DNA of 31,234 nt from a virus (IMGVR_UViG_3300021375_002956:1-31234), one strand, 5' to 3'; positions 16,996 through 24,606 are shown, numbered from the stretch's first letter. Numbers and translations are program-made. The notes: generated by a model from the letters alone, not told the origin.

Positions 16996-17901
16996 TTACA
17001 ACTTAGTGATTACCAAATCGGTGCCCGAAGTCGCATCATAACCAGCCTTGAAGGTGATCGTCACGAAAGCCGAACCATCGCTGATGCTATCAACGGGCAT
17101 ATCGCCATATGCAGCAGGAAGCTGGAAACGGTAGCCAGCACCGGTCGTTCCGATGTCGAAGCTGACAGCCTGAGCCAGACCGGTGATCGCGCTATTGATC
17201 GCGAGGCTTTCACGATAAGCCCTGACGGTGACAGTCGTTTCGCGAGTGCCGTTGACGCCGAACTGTAGACCGGTGTTCGAGCCGAGGACCGGACGACGAG
17301 TGCGGTCCAGCGTGGTTTCAAAGGCCAGTTCAGCAACGGAGAGGGTCTGACCCGCGACAGTGATGCTCTGGACTTCCGATGCTAGAAACTCGGTCGCACC
17401 GGTGATCGCCGTAACAGCCAGCGCGTTATCGGTTGCGCCGTCGGTCACGCTTGCGCCGATCAAGTTCCACGAGCTTTTCACTTCGTCATTGCCGGTGGTC
17501 GAGATCGAGAAGCCAGTGACCATGTTGCCCGCGTAGGTCTTATACATGTCATTGGCCAATTTATGGATGACCGAGAAGCTGCTATCGACAGTGCCCGCTT
17601 TCAGGACTTTGGTAGCAAAGGTATTCGACAGAGCGCTTTGCAGCAGAATATCCATGAACGCATGGTTCTGGAAACGAATGTCCATCGAGCCTTCTGGATT
17701 GACCATGCCACGACGCGAACCGTTGCTGGCGCGGTTAGGGCGCTTAGTAGGGCTTGCAATTGTGGTAGCAGCAGCGGTCAGAAGAGCAGCATCCGCTCCA
17801 AGCGGAAGTTCGTAACGGGTAGCAGTTGCGGTTGGCGTAACGCCAAACACTGTCTCAGCGATGATGCTGGACGTAATATCAGATGAGCTAACGAGTGCCA
17901 T
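16996..17901 (-). CDS. Major tail tube protein
   Basis: A 301-residue, beta-rich protein with no cysteine and many Thr/Ser/Ala/Gly residues, in the style of siphovirus tail tube subunits. A loop with R-x-N-R-A-S-N-G-S-R-R-G (about residues 55-66) recalls the basic loops that stack between tube rings. It lies between the tail terminator and the chaperone pair, the standard place. The ATG at 17901 has AAGGAG 5 bases upstream. Its own TAAATA box, a leader hairpin and a double terminator make it a one-gene, probably strongly expressed, unit. Low sequence identity is normal in this family, so the call rests mainly on size, composition and order. Confidence 0.85.
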   Translation of the reverse strand: MALVSSSDITSSIIAETVFGVTPTATATRYELPLGADAALLTAAATTIASPTKRPNRASNGSRRGMVNPEGSMDIRFQNHAFMDILLQSALSNTFATKVLKAGTVDSSFSVIHKLANDMYKTYAGNMVTGFSISTTGNDEVKSSWNLIGASVTDGATDNALAVTAITGATEFLASEVQSITVAGQTLSVAELAFETTLDRTRRPVLGSNTGLQFGVNGTRETTVTVRAYRESLAINSAITGLAQAVSFDIGTTGAGYRFQLPAAYGDMPVDSISDGSAFVTITFKAGYDATSGTDLVITKL

Positions 17902-17925
17902 GCGGTCTCCTTGTTGTTAAACTAG

Positions 17926-17946
17926 GGAGCCGCAAATACAGGCTCC
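17926..17946 (-). promoter_or_regulatory. 5' leader hairpin of the tail tube mRNA
   Basis: Stem GGAGCC/GGCTCC (6 bp) with a 9-base loop. If transcription starts about 6 nt after box 6, this hairpin would sit within the first few bases of the transcript, where it could protect the mRNA from 5'-end decay. Confidence 0.45.
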
Positions 17947-17953
17947 GTGCCTA

Positions 17954-17959
17954 TATTTA
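17954..17959 (-). promoter_or_regulatory. TAAATA box 6 (tail tube)
   Basis: Minus-strand TAAATA preceded by AA, just after the stop of the tail terminator gene. It ends 52 nt before the ATG at 17901, with a hairpin and AAGGAG in the leader. Confidence 0.55.
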
Positions 17960-17967
17960 TTGCGAGG

Positions 17968-18399
17968 TCAGGAGCGATTGCTTTCGTAGGCAAATGAGCC
18001 ATTCACCTGATAGAACTTGTTATCATTGCCCTTGTGTTGATCCGTGGACAGGACGCGGAGGCAAGTGTCTTCACTTCGATACTTACGGAAGTGGTTATGG
18101 AAGCAATCAACAATGTCGGTTGCAGGGCCAGTTCCCATCCCCTTTGGAACAAAAACCTGCAAATAGGCAGTGCCAACGCTCTTGAACATATGTGGGCCAG
18201 CATTGACCTTCTGGACACTCGCGCCGGGTTCAATCAACCAGCGGACATATGGCTGCGTTGCATCAATCTCTTCGTCTGGCTGGTTCTCAACTAGCTTCTG
18301 GCTATCAGGCATAACAACCGTGTCGCCGTCTTCGTTTTTGTAACTCAGTTCACAAGCCCAGAAACGGGCATTCAAATCGTCTACGTCCAGATAAATCAT
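17968..18399 (-). CDS. Tail terminator / tail completion protein
   Basis: A 143-residue protein placed between the gp10-like connector gene and the tail tube gene, where gpU/gp17-type tail terminators lie. Internal features fit the DUF4128-like group: Y-V-R-W-L-I-E-P-G at about residues 51-59 and a G-x-x-Y-L-Q-V-F-V-P-K-G strand pattern at about 76-87. It would cap the tube and join it to the head. The ATG at 18399 has AAGGAG overlapping the previous stop codon, so it is tightly linked to the upstream connector genes and has no box of its own. Confidence 0.7.
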   Translation of the reverse strand: MIYLDVDDLNARFWACELSYKNEDGDTVVMPDSQKLVENQPDEEIDATQPYVRWLIEPGASVQKVNAGPHMFKSVGTAYLQVFVPKGMGTGPATDIVDCFHNHFRKYRSEDTCLRVLSTDQHKGNDNKFYQVNGSFAYESNRS

Positions 18400-18408
18400 C
18401 GGTTCTCC

Positions 18409-18714
18409 TTAAAGTCGGGTTGCAGCTAGGACGGCATTATCGATCCAGCCCTTGGGTGCCTGATCGGAATGACCGTTCACTAGCTGTGGGCCGTATGGTG
18501 TAGTGTTTTCGACCTTGCCGTTCTCAAATGGCTGTGTCGGAGTTTCAACAGTCCACTTGCCGCGAAACTCGCCTGTATCAACCGGCGATCCAGCTACGAC
18601 ATTGGCATGAACATCAAGTGTGACTTTAGCTGCCACCTCAACGACTTTCTGTTCCACCATCTTTCTGATGGCCGGTGTCTTGTTGAGAAGGTCTGACAAG
18701 TCGATATTAAGCAT
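18409..18714 (-). CDS. HK97 gp10-like neck/tail-completion protein
   Basis: A 101-residue protein with the hallmark of the HK97 gp10 family: S-P-V-D-T-G-x-F-R-G-x-W at about residues 42-53 and N-x-x-P-Y-x-x-x-L-V-N-G-H-S near 70-83. These proteins act at the head-tail junction. Its ATG at 18714 overlaps the end of the preceding gene by 8 bases. It belongs to a compact four-gene connector run (19449-17968) with overlapping or touching ends. Confidence 0.85.
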   Translation of the reverse strand: MLNIDLSDLLNKTPAIRKMVEQKVVEVAAKVTLDVHANVVAGSPVDTGEFRGKWTVETPTQPFENGKVENTTPYGPQLVNGHSDQAPKGWIDNAVLAATRL

Positions 18715-19051
18715 TCTCTACCTCCGCAAAATGAATGATAGCTAGATTAGTTGGCTGAACAGTGGTCACTTTTCCGATTGTCCACTTGCGATCACCCAAT
18801 GTCAGAATGTCGCCGGTTGCTGGCTTTGCGAGCAAATATGCGACAGTGCGAACAACAAGGCGGCCAGTGTTCTCATCCAGCACTTCAAGTTCATCCATCA
18901 CGGCCATGGTCGCCACTGGATCGACCGTGACAGCAATGCGTCGATTGGTCTTCTTGTCGAAGGAAGCTGTCTCACGGCTCAGGGTTGCAGCCGCACCAAA
19001 CTCGTTCAGCATCTCAACTGCTAGTTCCGCCATTTCCTCATAGAACATCAT
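18707..19051 (-). CDS. Head closure / stopper-like connector protein
   Basis: A 114-residue, beta-rich protein in the slot for head-closure proteins. The stretch from about residue 63 to 92 (R-L-V-V-R-T-V-A-Y-L-L-A, then G-D-I-L-T-L-G-D-R-K-W-T-I) has the strand pattern of small SPP1 gp16-like stoppers. Its ATG shares TAATG with the stop of the upstream adaptor gene. The next ATG follows at once (M-M), so the exact start is uncertain by one residue. The role is inferred from order and size. Confidence 0.65.
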   Translation of the reverse strand: MMFYEEMAELAVEMLNEFGAAATLSRETASFDKKTNRRIAVTVDPVATMAVMDELEVLDENTGRLVVRTVAYLLAKPATGDILTLGDRKWTIGKVTTVQPTNLAIIHFAEVENA

Positions 19052-19449
19052 TATCGAACCAGCTTTCCGAAGCTAACCGATGGGACAGCTACCGTGGGTA
19101 GTTTGATGGTTTCGATTAGCTTGGTCACGCCGGGAAAGGGATCAAGTGCGGATGGCTCGAAATACTCGACCTCCTTCTTCATTCCCTTCATTTCCTTCTT
19201 CTCACTCTTCACGACAGGCTGCGCTGTAATGGGATCGACGGATTGGAAAAGGCGAAGTGCAAGAAGGGCCACCGACATGAGATAGCGCGGGTGCGCTTCT
19301 GCCTCCGCAATAAGCGGAGCATAGTTTGTTTCCACATAATCGAGAGCGCGGACAATCATTGCGCGACGTGTGTCTTCGGCAATCGCTGCCCACTCGGAGT
19401 AGCCGCGATCTGCATGGAAGGTATCAACTTGATCTAGTGTAACTGCCAT
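19051..19449 (-). CDS. Head-tail adaptor (DnaT_2-like)
   Basis: A 132-residue protein. The opening pattern, T-L-D-Q-V-D-T-F-H-A-D-R-G-Y-S-E-W followed by R-A-L-D-Y-V-E-T-N-Y, matches phage proteins listed as DnaT_2-like, which sit directly after the capsid gene and act as head-tail adaptors. I chose the ATG at 19449 because AGGAGG is 5 bases upstream and the TAAATA box lies just before it. A longer frame reaching 19575 would run back through the capsid terminator and into the capsid gene. A Lys/Glu-rich loop lies near residues 81-93. Confidence 0.75.
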   Translation of the reverse strand: MAVTLDQVDTFHADRGYSEWAAIAEDTRRAMIVRALDYVETNYAPLIAEAEAHPRYLMSVALLALRLFQSVDPITAQPVVKSEKKEMKGMKKEVEYFEPSALDPFPGVTKLIETIKLPTVAVPSVSFGKLVR

Positions 19450-19469
19450 TGGGCCTCCTGAGTTTTCAG

Positions 19470-19475
19470 TATTTA
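19470..19475 (-). promoter_or_regulatory. TAAATA box 7 (connector genes)
   Basis: Minus-strand TAAATA preceded by A, between the capsid terminator and the adaptor gene. It ends 20 nt before the ATG at 19449; a start 6 nt later would leave a leader of about 15 nt that still includes AGGAGG. Confidence 0.6.
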
Positions 19476-19487
19476 TGAGGCACAAGA

Positions 19488-19515
19488 AAACCTGCTCCGT
19501 TTCCAGAGCAGGTTT
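19488..19515 (-). terminator. Rho-independent terminator of the capsid gene
   Basis: A 10-bp stem AAACCTGCTC/GAGCAGGTTT with an 8-base loop, ending in GGTTTTCTTG on the minus strand. It lies 22 bases after the capsid stop codon. Confidence 0.8.
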
Positions 19516-19537
19516 CTGTTTCCCTTTCGCGAGAGAA

Positions 19538-20500
19538 TTAAGCGGTCTTGTTGAACTGGATGAAGCGGAAGCCAAACTGTGCGTCTGGAGCGACCTTATC
19601 CCACGAAGCCGCAGCTTCCAGGATGCTCTTCACCTGAGCAGGGGTGGTTGCGATCGCACCCTTGAAGTCCATGCCCAGCGGATGAATAACACGCGAGAAA
19701 CGAGCGTGCAGAATGTCAGCGCCACCGCCGTTAGCAGCGTTTGCACGACGCTCGACTTCAAATGCCTGCTGTGCAGTGCCTTCGCCGTAAGCCAGCGCAC
19801 CGGTGCGGGCAACGGTCACATCGTTGTCAGTGTGGGTGTTGCTCTTGAGCAGGATATAGCCCTTGTATTCATCGAAGTGAGAGAGGGTCTGCGAAGCTGG
19901 AACAAAACCGTTTACGTTCTGGCCCTGTAGCTTTGCATAACGACCGTGCGAAACGATCATGATCTTGAACGAGTCGGCCCATTCCTCTGCGGTTGCTACC
20001 TGATCGAAAACAACCTGCATGTCGAAGTCGGTAGCGACTGCCTTGGTGATTGCGGCATTGGAAGCCAGCTTGGCCTTAACGCCCTTGAGCGCCGACGACA
20101 TCAGGCTCTTGGTGACTGCGTTCTGATAGCCTGCGATACCTGCGTAAATGTCGCCTTGACGACCATACTGGGTCACAATCTGGGTCAGGTCGGTGGTGCC
20201 CCAAGCATAGTTCAGGTCCAGACGCTGGACGCTGTAGCTTCCACCTTCCATGTTGCCAACATCGCCTTCAGTGTTGATATTGTCGCTGGTGACGTTGAAC
20301 ACGTCAGCGGAAAGAGGCTTCTTATAGTCGAGCGATACCTTGCGAGGGCCGCCGTTTGCAAGCGCGGTGACTTCCTCACTCGAAGCGGTGAGGCCAGTGC
20401 CTACCAGTTCGTTCGACGCTTCACGGATGTTGTTCACACGAACTTCCATCTTGCGTTCGGAACCAGCAAGACCAGTGATAGTGGTATTGGTAATTGCCAT
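19538..20500 (-). CDS. Major capsid protein
   Basis: A 320-residue protein directly after the scaffold gene, in the capsid slot. Composition and size fit an HK97-fold subunit. Residues 1-50 would form the N-arm. A stretch near 200-215 (F-K-I-M-I-V-S-H-G-R-Y-A-K-L) resembles the strand-helix edge typical of this fold. The segment around residue 280 (R-V-I-H-P-L-G-M-D-F) resembles the ends of related phage capsid proteins. No protease-cleaved N-terminal delta domain is evident, in keeping with the separate scaffold gene. The ATG at 20500 has TTGGAG upstream. It stands alone between a TAAATA box with hairpin leader and a good terminator. Confidence 0.85.
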   Translation of the reverse strand: MAITNTTITGLAGSERKMEVRVNNIREASNELVGTGLTASSEEVTALANGGPRKVSLDYKKPLSADVFNVTSDNINTEGDVGNMEGGSYSVQRLDLNYAWGTTDLTQIVTQYGRQGDIYAGIAGYQNAVTKSLMSSALKGVKAKLASNAAITKAVATDFDMQVVFDQVATAEEWADSFKIMIVSHGRYAKLQGQNVNGFVPASQTLSHFDEYKGYILLKSNTHTDNDVTVARTGALAYGEGTAQQAFEVERRANAANGGGADILHARFSRVIHPLGMDFKGAIATTPAQVKSILEAAASWDKVAPDAQFGFRFIQFNKTA

Positions 20501-20548
20501 GTTTTGTTTGTCTCCAACTTAGTGAACTGCGGCCCACAATGTCGGAGC

Positions 20549-20573
20549 CGGGCAAGCTATCTCTGCTTGCCCG
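20549..20573 (-). promoter_or_regulatory. Hairpin at the start of the capsid leader
   Basis: A perfect 9-bp stem CGGGCAAGC/GCTTGCCCG with a 7-base loop begins 2 nt after box 8. If the start site lies 6 nt after the box, the left arm would be cut short. It may instead act on read-through RNA from the scaffold gene, as a terminator or processing site. Confidence 0.5.
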
Positions 20574-20574
20574 T

Positions 20575-20580
20575 TATTTA
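20575..20580 (-). promoter_or_regulatory. TAAATA box 8 (major capsid)
   Basis: Minus-strand TAAATA preceded by A, in the 104-nt gap between scaffold and capsid genes. It ends 74 nt before the capsid ATG; the leader contains a hairpin and TTGGAG. Confidence 0.6.
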
Positions 20581-20604
20581 TCCCGATGGTTCTGAGTTAA
20601 GTTC

Positions 20605-21252
20605 TCACACCTTGAGTTGAGGTGCGTTGATGCTATCGCAAAGCGCATTGCGAACGTCCGCTGGAAGACTATCTAGATAGTCCCATTCCTGCTGGGTTGC
20701 TGGGGCCTTGGTCAGCTTCATGGGTGCAACAGTGGTATTGTTGCCGGATGCACCAGCGCCGCTATTGTCGGCCACTCGACGGAAATGCGCGCCGGTGTTG
20801 CTGTTCAGGTAGTTGGTGACATATTCCCCGACGCCGACAGCTTCGATTGTCGCAATGCCATTCTCATACTGAACGCGATCCTTTGCCCAAGCGATGAACT
20901 GCTCGGCTAGTTCGGGCCTGCCGCTTTCGTTGTAGGCGCGAGTAAGTTCGTTATCGATGCGGATTTTACGCAGGTCGCTATCCGCTGCATCTAGCTTGTC
21001 TTGCAGCTTCTTGAGTTCTTTCACATGAGCGGTTTTCAGCGCTTCGATGTCGCCATTGCGTTCTGCTGCCTGAGCCGCTGCTTCGTCGGCTGCATCTTGG
21101 GCTTCCTGAGCTTTCAGCTTGACCTTCTGCTTCTCAGCTAGAAGTTCCTTGTTTTTAGCGCGCAGCTTATCAATTTCGGTTAGAAGATCAGCAGTGTCGT
21201 TGCTGGTGTTGATTTCGCTGTCTTCAGTGACAGTCTTAGTATTGTCGGTCAT
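20605..21252 (-). CDS. Capsid scaffold protein
   Basis: A 215-residue acidic, helical protein directly before the capsid gene. Residues 20-100 are a strong coiled coil (repeated K/E/A/L with Q and D), followed by a linker with G/N/S and a C-terminal helix with Q-E-W-D-Y-L-D-S-L-P at about 190-199, the likely capsid-binding tail. Scaffolds guide prohead assembly and leave before DNA entry. I chose the ATG at 21252 because GGAAGG is 7 bases upstream; a GTG at 21270 would add six residues and place the binding site inside the gene. No protease domain is fused to it. Confidence 0.85.
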   Translation of the reverse strand: MTDNTKTVTEDSEINTSNDTADLLTEIDKLRAKNKELLAEKQKVKLKAQEAQDAADEAAAQAAERNGDIEALKTAHVKELKKLQDKLDAADSDLRKIRIDNELTRAYNESGRPELAEQFIAWAKDRVQYENGIATIEAVGVGEYVTNYLNSNTGAHFRRVADNSGAGASGNNTTVAPMKLTKAPATQQEWDYLDSLPADVRNALCDSINAPQLKV

Positions 21253-21285
21253 TTTTTTCCTTCCCGCCACAGGCGTTCTCGGTTA

Positions 21286-21299
21286 CTTCCACTTGGAAG
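21286..21299. repeat. Palindrome between divergent genes
   Basis: CTTCCA-CT-TGGAAG is a perfect 6-bp inverted repeat with a 2-bp centre. It lies between the leftward scaffold gene and the rightward cargo gene at 21322, so it could be an operator for either. No second copy was seen nearby. Confidence 0.35.
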
Positions 21300-21305
21300 C
21301 AGTTG

Positions 21306-21311
21306 TATTTA
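21306..21311 (-). promoter_or_regulatory. TAAATA box 9 (scaffold)
   Basis: Minus-strand TAAATA preceded by C. It ends 53 nt before the scaffold ATG at 21252 and only 10 nt from the divergent ATG at 21322. Confidence 0.5.
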
Positions 21312-21321
21312 GCGGGGGAAT

Positions 21322-21957
21322 ATGGGTTCGGGAGAGGATCGGTATGGCGTCGAGGCACGTTCTTATTTGGGTCGATGTAAAGAGCGCCTTTTAGAAAATA
21401 CCAAGGCTTCGCTTTTTTACGCCGCCTATGAACTTCGTAACTGCGTCGAAGCACGATTGTCCGAGTATATTGAGCATTTCGAGCCGATGAAGAATAAGAA
21501 GGTGAAGCCGTATAGAATCGGTGAGAATGCCCGGCTCGTCAGGCAGATCAGTCAGGGCCATGCTATTGCTTGCTTTGAGGGTGAATTCGAAGGGTATACT
21601 CTGAAAGAGTATCACACTCCGGTTCCGATCGAGTTGAAGCGATACTGTGAAAAGAAGGTGGACGAACTGAGGCATGCTCAGGTGAAATTCCGTCATTCTG
21701 ACGATGAGTGGTGGATCAGCACTCGCAATGATTTGCTGGCGAATTACCGACTTGCTTGGTTCGCATGTCAGGGGAATATGCCAGTTCCGCCGTTATGGGA
21801 AAATGGCACTAAGCGGATGCATCCAACTATATTCATGCTTACCGATGAAAATCGTGATGCGCTTCAAGCATTTGCAAAAGATGCTATCGGCCGAGAGGGT
21901 GAATTTCGAATCAGCTATATAAGCAACCCATATGATTTGTGGGAACCCGACCTTTAA
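21322..21957 (+). CDS. Rightward cargo gene in the head cluster, function unknown
   Basis: A 211-residue soluble protein. Residues 10-52 form helices with the pattern L-F-Y-A-A-Y-E-L-R-N-C-V-E-A-R-L, and R-L-S-E-Y-I-E-H (R-x6-H) lies at about 45-52. This looks like, but does not prove, a HEPN-type helical domain as found in toxins and abortive-infection proteins. The C-terminal half is mixed, with W-W and several aromatic clusters. The ATG at 21322 has GGGGG 3-4 bases upstream. The gene is transcribed against the head operon, between scaffold and Mu gpF-like genes. Its TAA shares TTAA with the stop of the converging gene. It looks AT-richer than its neighbours, so it is probably an acquired moron. 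A superinfection or defence role is only inferred. Confidence 0.65.
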   Translation: MGSGEDRYGVEARSYLGRCKERLLENTKASLFYAAYELRNCVEARLSEYIEHFEPMKNKKVKPYRIGENARLVRQISQGHAIACFEGEFEGYTLKEYHTPVPIELKRYCEKKVDELRHAQVKFRHSDDEWWISTRNDLLANYRLAWFACQGNMPVPPLWENGTKRMHPTIFMLTDENRDALQAFAKDAIGREGEFRISYISNPYDLWEPDL

Positions 21958-23027
21958 TTTAGGATTGAAGGGTATTTGTCCTTTAGCTGGTCCAGTGTCA
22001 GCTTTGTGCCATCCGACTTTACAAGCTGGTCTAGTTTTAGCTTGCCGTCGCGGAACAAAGCTGCGCGGGCTGGGCCTAGTATGTCGTCCTGAACTGCCGC
22101 GCTCTTAGCGGACAGCCATTGCTCATAGCGCGGTGTGCTAGCCACCTGACCGTCCATGCTCGCACGATCACCCTTGGCCAGTTCGTCCTTGTCGATACCC
22201 ATTTCCCGGAAGCTCTTTGTCACCGCAACGCTGATCGAGCGGCAGCGGATATGTCTGGGTGGGATTGGACCTTCGCCAATCGGAAAGACTTTTCCGTCGA
22301 GGCTGGCGCATCCGATGGTCGTGCGCGTGTCTAGCGTGGCCAGAAACTGCCAGCCTTTGACCACATGGCTGTTTGCCTTCCACGTCTCCTGAGCGGTGAC
22401 ATTGGAGACATGAGTAACAGCGGTGCGGACAATCGACTGAGCGGATCGACGGCTAACATCAAGGATTCCATCGCTATATTGAGCGGCTTTCGTGCCCCGG
22501 ATGCGACGGACAATCTGATCCGTCGTCTCACTCTGAGTGAGGCCCAAACGGATCGCATGTGTGACGCGATCAATGCGTCCTTGCTCCATACCTTCGGTCC
22601 AGCTTTTTAGCAGGCGACCTTCAAACGGCACTTCCTCAACAATGGCCTTCAAGCGGGCAGGGGAGGGCAGTTTCGTACCGACTTCCACCAGCAATGCGCC
22701 ATCGATCGCTGCCTTCTGGAAACCCGCTTCCGCCGCTGCAAAATCGTTTAGCTCGTCGGCCAGGCTGTCATGCAATTGCTCATAGATCGCGGCGTTGAGT
22801 GCGCGCAGCTCGTCCAGCAGGGCAAGCAAACGCTTGGTGCTTTTCGGGCCAAGATCGTATCCGCGTTCCTCTATGGAGGCGAGCCGACCAGCGATCTTCT
22901 CCAGAAGATCAGCATCAGCGCTGTTGAGCAATTTGACGATGCGGTCGGAAATGCCGTTGCCATAGCGACTGATCGCTATGGCATGGGCAATGGCGCGGTC
23001 CTGTAGGGACTGATTGACTGTGGCCAT
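21954..23027 (-). CDS. Mu gpF-like head morphogenesis protein
   Basis: A 357-residue protein of the Mu F/SPP1 gp7 family, a minor head protein bound to the portal. The signature lies at about residues 230-266: L-D-T-R-T-x-x-x-C-x-x-L-D-G-K followed by P-P-R-H-I-R-C-R-S. The N-terminal 160 residues are helical. Its ATG overlaps the portal stop as TAATG, so it is coupled to portal translation. A few copies per head are usual; it may be ejected with DNA. The 3' end overlaps the converging cargo gene by four bases. Confidence 0.88.
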   Translation of the reverse strand: MATVNQSLQDRAIAHAIAISRYGNGISDRIVKLLNSADADLLEKIAGRLASIEERGYDLGPKSTKRLLALLDELRALNAAIYEQLHDSLADELNDFAAAEAGFQKAAIDGALLVEVGTKLPSPARLKAIVEEVPFEGRLLKSWTEGMEQGRIDRVTHAIRLGLTQSETTDQIVRRIRGTKAAQYSDGILDVSRRSAQSIVRTAVTHVSNVTAQETWKANSHVVKGWQFLATLDTRTTIGCASLDGKVFPIGEGPIPPRHIRCRSISVAVTKSFREMGIDKDELAKGDRASMDGQVASTPRYEQWLSAKSAAVQDDILGPARAALFRDGKLKLDQLVKSDGTKLTLDQLKDKYPSILN

Positions 23028-24454
23028 TATAGAGCCTCAGTGCTTGGCCTGTCCGCGACCTCGACCTTCGTGGCTTCGATTTCGGCCGCAACGTCGAGTG
23101 CCGGCGACAGCACTTCGCCATCCTTGAGGCAGAGCAATAGCTGGTCATGCGTGATAGCACCGGCCTGCCATAGACCTTGAAGCGCAGAGATTGCCTGCGG
23201 CGACAAGCTCTGTGGCACGAAGTCCTTGTTGACCGAGAATGTCAGGTCCGTTTCTGCCGCTGGATCGGCCCAGCGCGCCAGCAGCTTGAGAGCGCGAAGC
23301 ATCTTGGCGGAAATCGTGCGGGCAAAGCTGGCAAGGATGGCCATTTCCGCAGCGCGGTAGATCATTTGTGTTTCGGGTGCCTCTGGTGCGGGCTTATCGG
23401 GAGCGACAATGGAATGGCCCGCGATGCGCAGTTCGTCCTTGATTTCCTTGACCGAGTTTTCGAGCGTGGCCGCTCCCTGTCCCTTGAATTCCAGATATTC
23501 AGCAACCGTGTCCTTGCTCTCAAAGAGCCACAAGCTACCGGGCGCTACCGGGAAGTCTGGAAACTGTAGCTGGCCGTTTTCATCGAGGACATAGCCGCCA
23601 TCATTGTCCTTCAACGGTGAAATGCCGCGAATGGTAGGGATGGGGGCACTCAACGTGTAATGGACGTTGGAAAGCAAACCCTGCTGGATATAAAGCTGGA
23701 GATTGAGATCCACCACATGCTGCAAAAGCGATGGCTGCGGCGTCAGCTTTTCCGACGTGCTGACCAGAACGAATGGAATTTCGCCTAATGCCTTGCCGTT
23801 GACCAATGGTGTTTGGATCGGGCCGGGAATGAATGCCTCACCATCCTTGGTCCAGATACGCACCTGATAGATGCCCTGATTGACCATCAACTCGCGGATG
23901 CGAGTGCAATCCTGTTCCATAAGTCGGACGCGGACTAGCTGGCGCTTTCCACCGACCAAGCCGGGCTTCAATTCAAGGATGCTTTCGGCGGTATAGCCTG
24001 CAATGAACGGGCGATATCCCTGCTCGAACGCATTAGCTGCGCTCAGTCCGGTAAATTCATCCCTACTGGGGTGATCGACAAGCAGACCAGTGAAATTGGT
24101 GATTAGCGTCTCGCGGATCAGCCATTCGGTCAGTTCGTTGAGGTTCAGGTAGTCGGGGGTGAGCAGTTCGCAGAGCGTGCCGATAATCTCGCTTTTCGTG
24201 CCAAGCTGATCGGGCTTGCGCTTGATGAGGCCGACCCAGCCTTGCAGCGTTTTTGATGCTGCGGGAAAGAAACGGGTTCGGAAAAGGTGCGAGTTGTATG
24301 TCGCGTCATCATCTGCGGGATTAGCAGCCGGTAGATAGGTGGACTTTTTTGCTTTTACGGCTTCTTCGCCATCTGCAAAGTCGCGGTTGCGAACGAAACG
24401 CGGGTGATGCTTAGCAATCTCAGGTGTTGCTTTGGAAATATCATCGATAGGCAC
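23027..24454 (-). CDS. Portal protein (DUF4055 type)
   Basis: A 475-residue protein that would form the dodecameric DNA entry ring. The N-terminal region (K-K-S-T-Y-L-P-A near residue 37, then Y-N-S-H-L-F-R-T-R-F-F and T-L-Q-G-W-V-G-L-I-K-R-K-P near 72-83) matches the DUF4055 portal group. Later stretches contain the long helical stem region and a Q-M-I-Y-R-A-A-E-M-A-I-L-A-S-F segment at about residue 365. The GTG at 24454 follows GAGGATTTTA, a usable Shine-Dalgarno. It is the first gene of a unit with its own TAAATA box and is coupled to the head morphogenesis gene. Confidence 0.85.
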   Translation of the reverse strand: MPIDDISKATPEIAKHHPRFVRNRDFADGEEAVKAKKSTYLPAANPADDDATYNSHLFRTRFFPAASKTLQGWVGLIKRKPDQLGTKSEIIGTLCELLTPDYLNLNELTEWLIRETLITNFTGLLVDHPSRDEFTGLSAANAFEQGYRPFIAGYTAESILELKPGLVGGKRQLVRVRLMEQDCTRIRELMVNQGIYQVRIWTKDGEAFIPGPIQTPLVNGKALGEIPFVLVSTSEKLTPQPSLLQHVVDLNLQLYIQQGLLSNVHYTLSAPIPTIRGISPLKDNDGGYVLDENGQLQFPDFPVAPGSLWLFESKDTVAEYLEFKGQGAATLENSVKEIKDELRIAGHSIVAPDKPAPEAPETQMIYRAAEMAILASFARTISAKMLRALKLLARWADPAAETDLTFSVNKDFVPQSLSPQAISALQGLWQAGAITHDQLLLCLKDGEVLSPALDVAAEIEATKVEVADRPSTEAL

Positions 24455-24530
24455 TAAAATCCTCTGGCAAAGGCATTAAGGGGGCGCGTCACGGACGCAA
24501 CAAAGCGGCGTGGCACAGCCCTGCCTTGGC

Positions 24531-24536
24531 TATTTA
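24531..24536 (-). promoter_or_regulatory. TAAATA box 10 (portal unit)
   Basis: Minus-strand TAAATA preceded by AA. It ends 76 nt before the GTG at 24454. It follows two hairpins that may end the terminase transcript. Confidence 0.55.
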
Positions 24537-24566
24537 TTTGAAATTGAGTCGACTTGACGGAGGTGC

Positions 24567-24603
24567 ATTCCGGCGTCATCTTGGTAAATGCACGCCCCGG
24601 AAT
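24567..24603 (-). terminator. Bulged hairpin after the terminase unit
   Basis: Arms ATTCC+GGCGT pair with ACGCC+GGAAT, giving a 10-bp stem with a 2-base bulge and a 15-base loop. There is no T-run, so termination is only possible. Confidence 0.4.
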
Positions 24604-24606
24604 GAA

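Noticed and set aside
19450-19575. N-terminal extension of the adaptor gene
   Set aside because: It would cross the capsid terminator and overlap the capsid gene. The ATG at 19449 has a strong Shine-Dalgarno and a box.
19475-20620. Plus-strand frames opposite the capsid gene
   Set aside because: They mirror a well-supported capsid gene and lack start signals.
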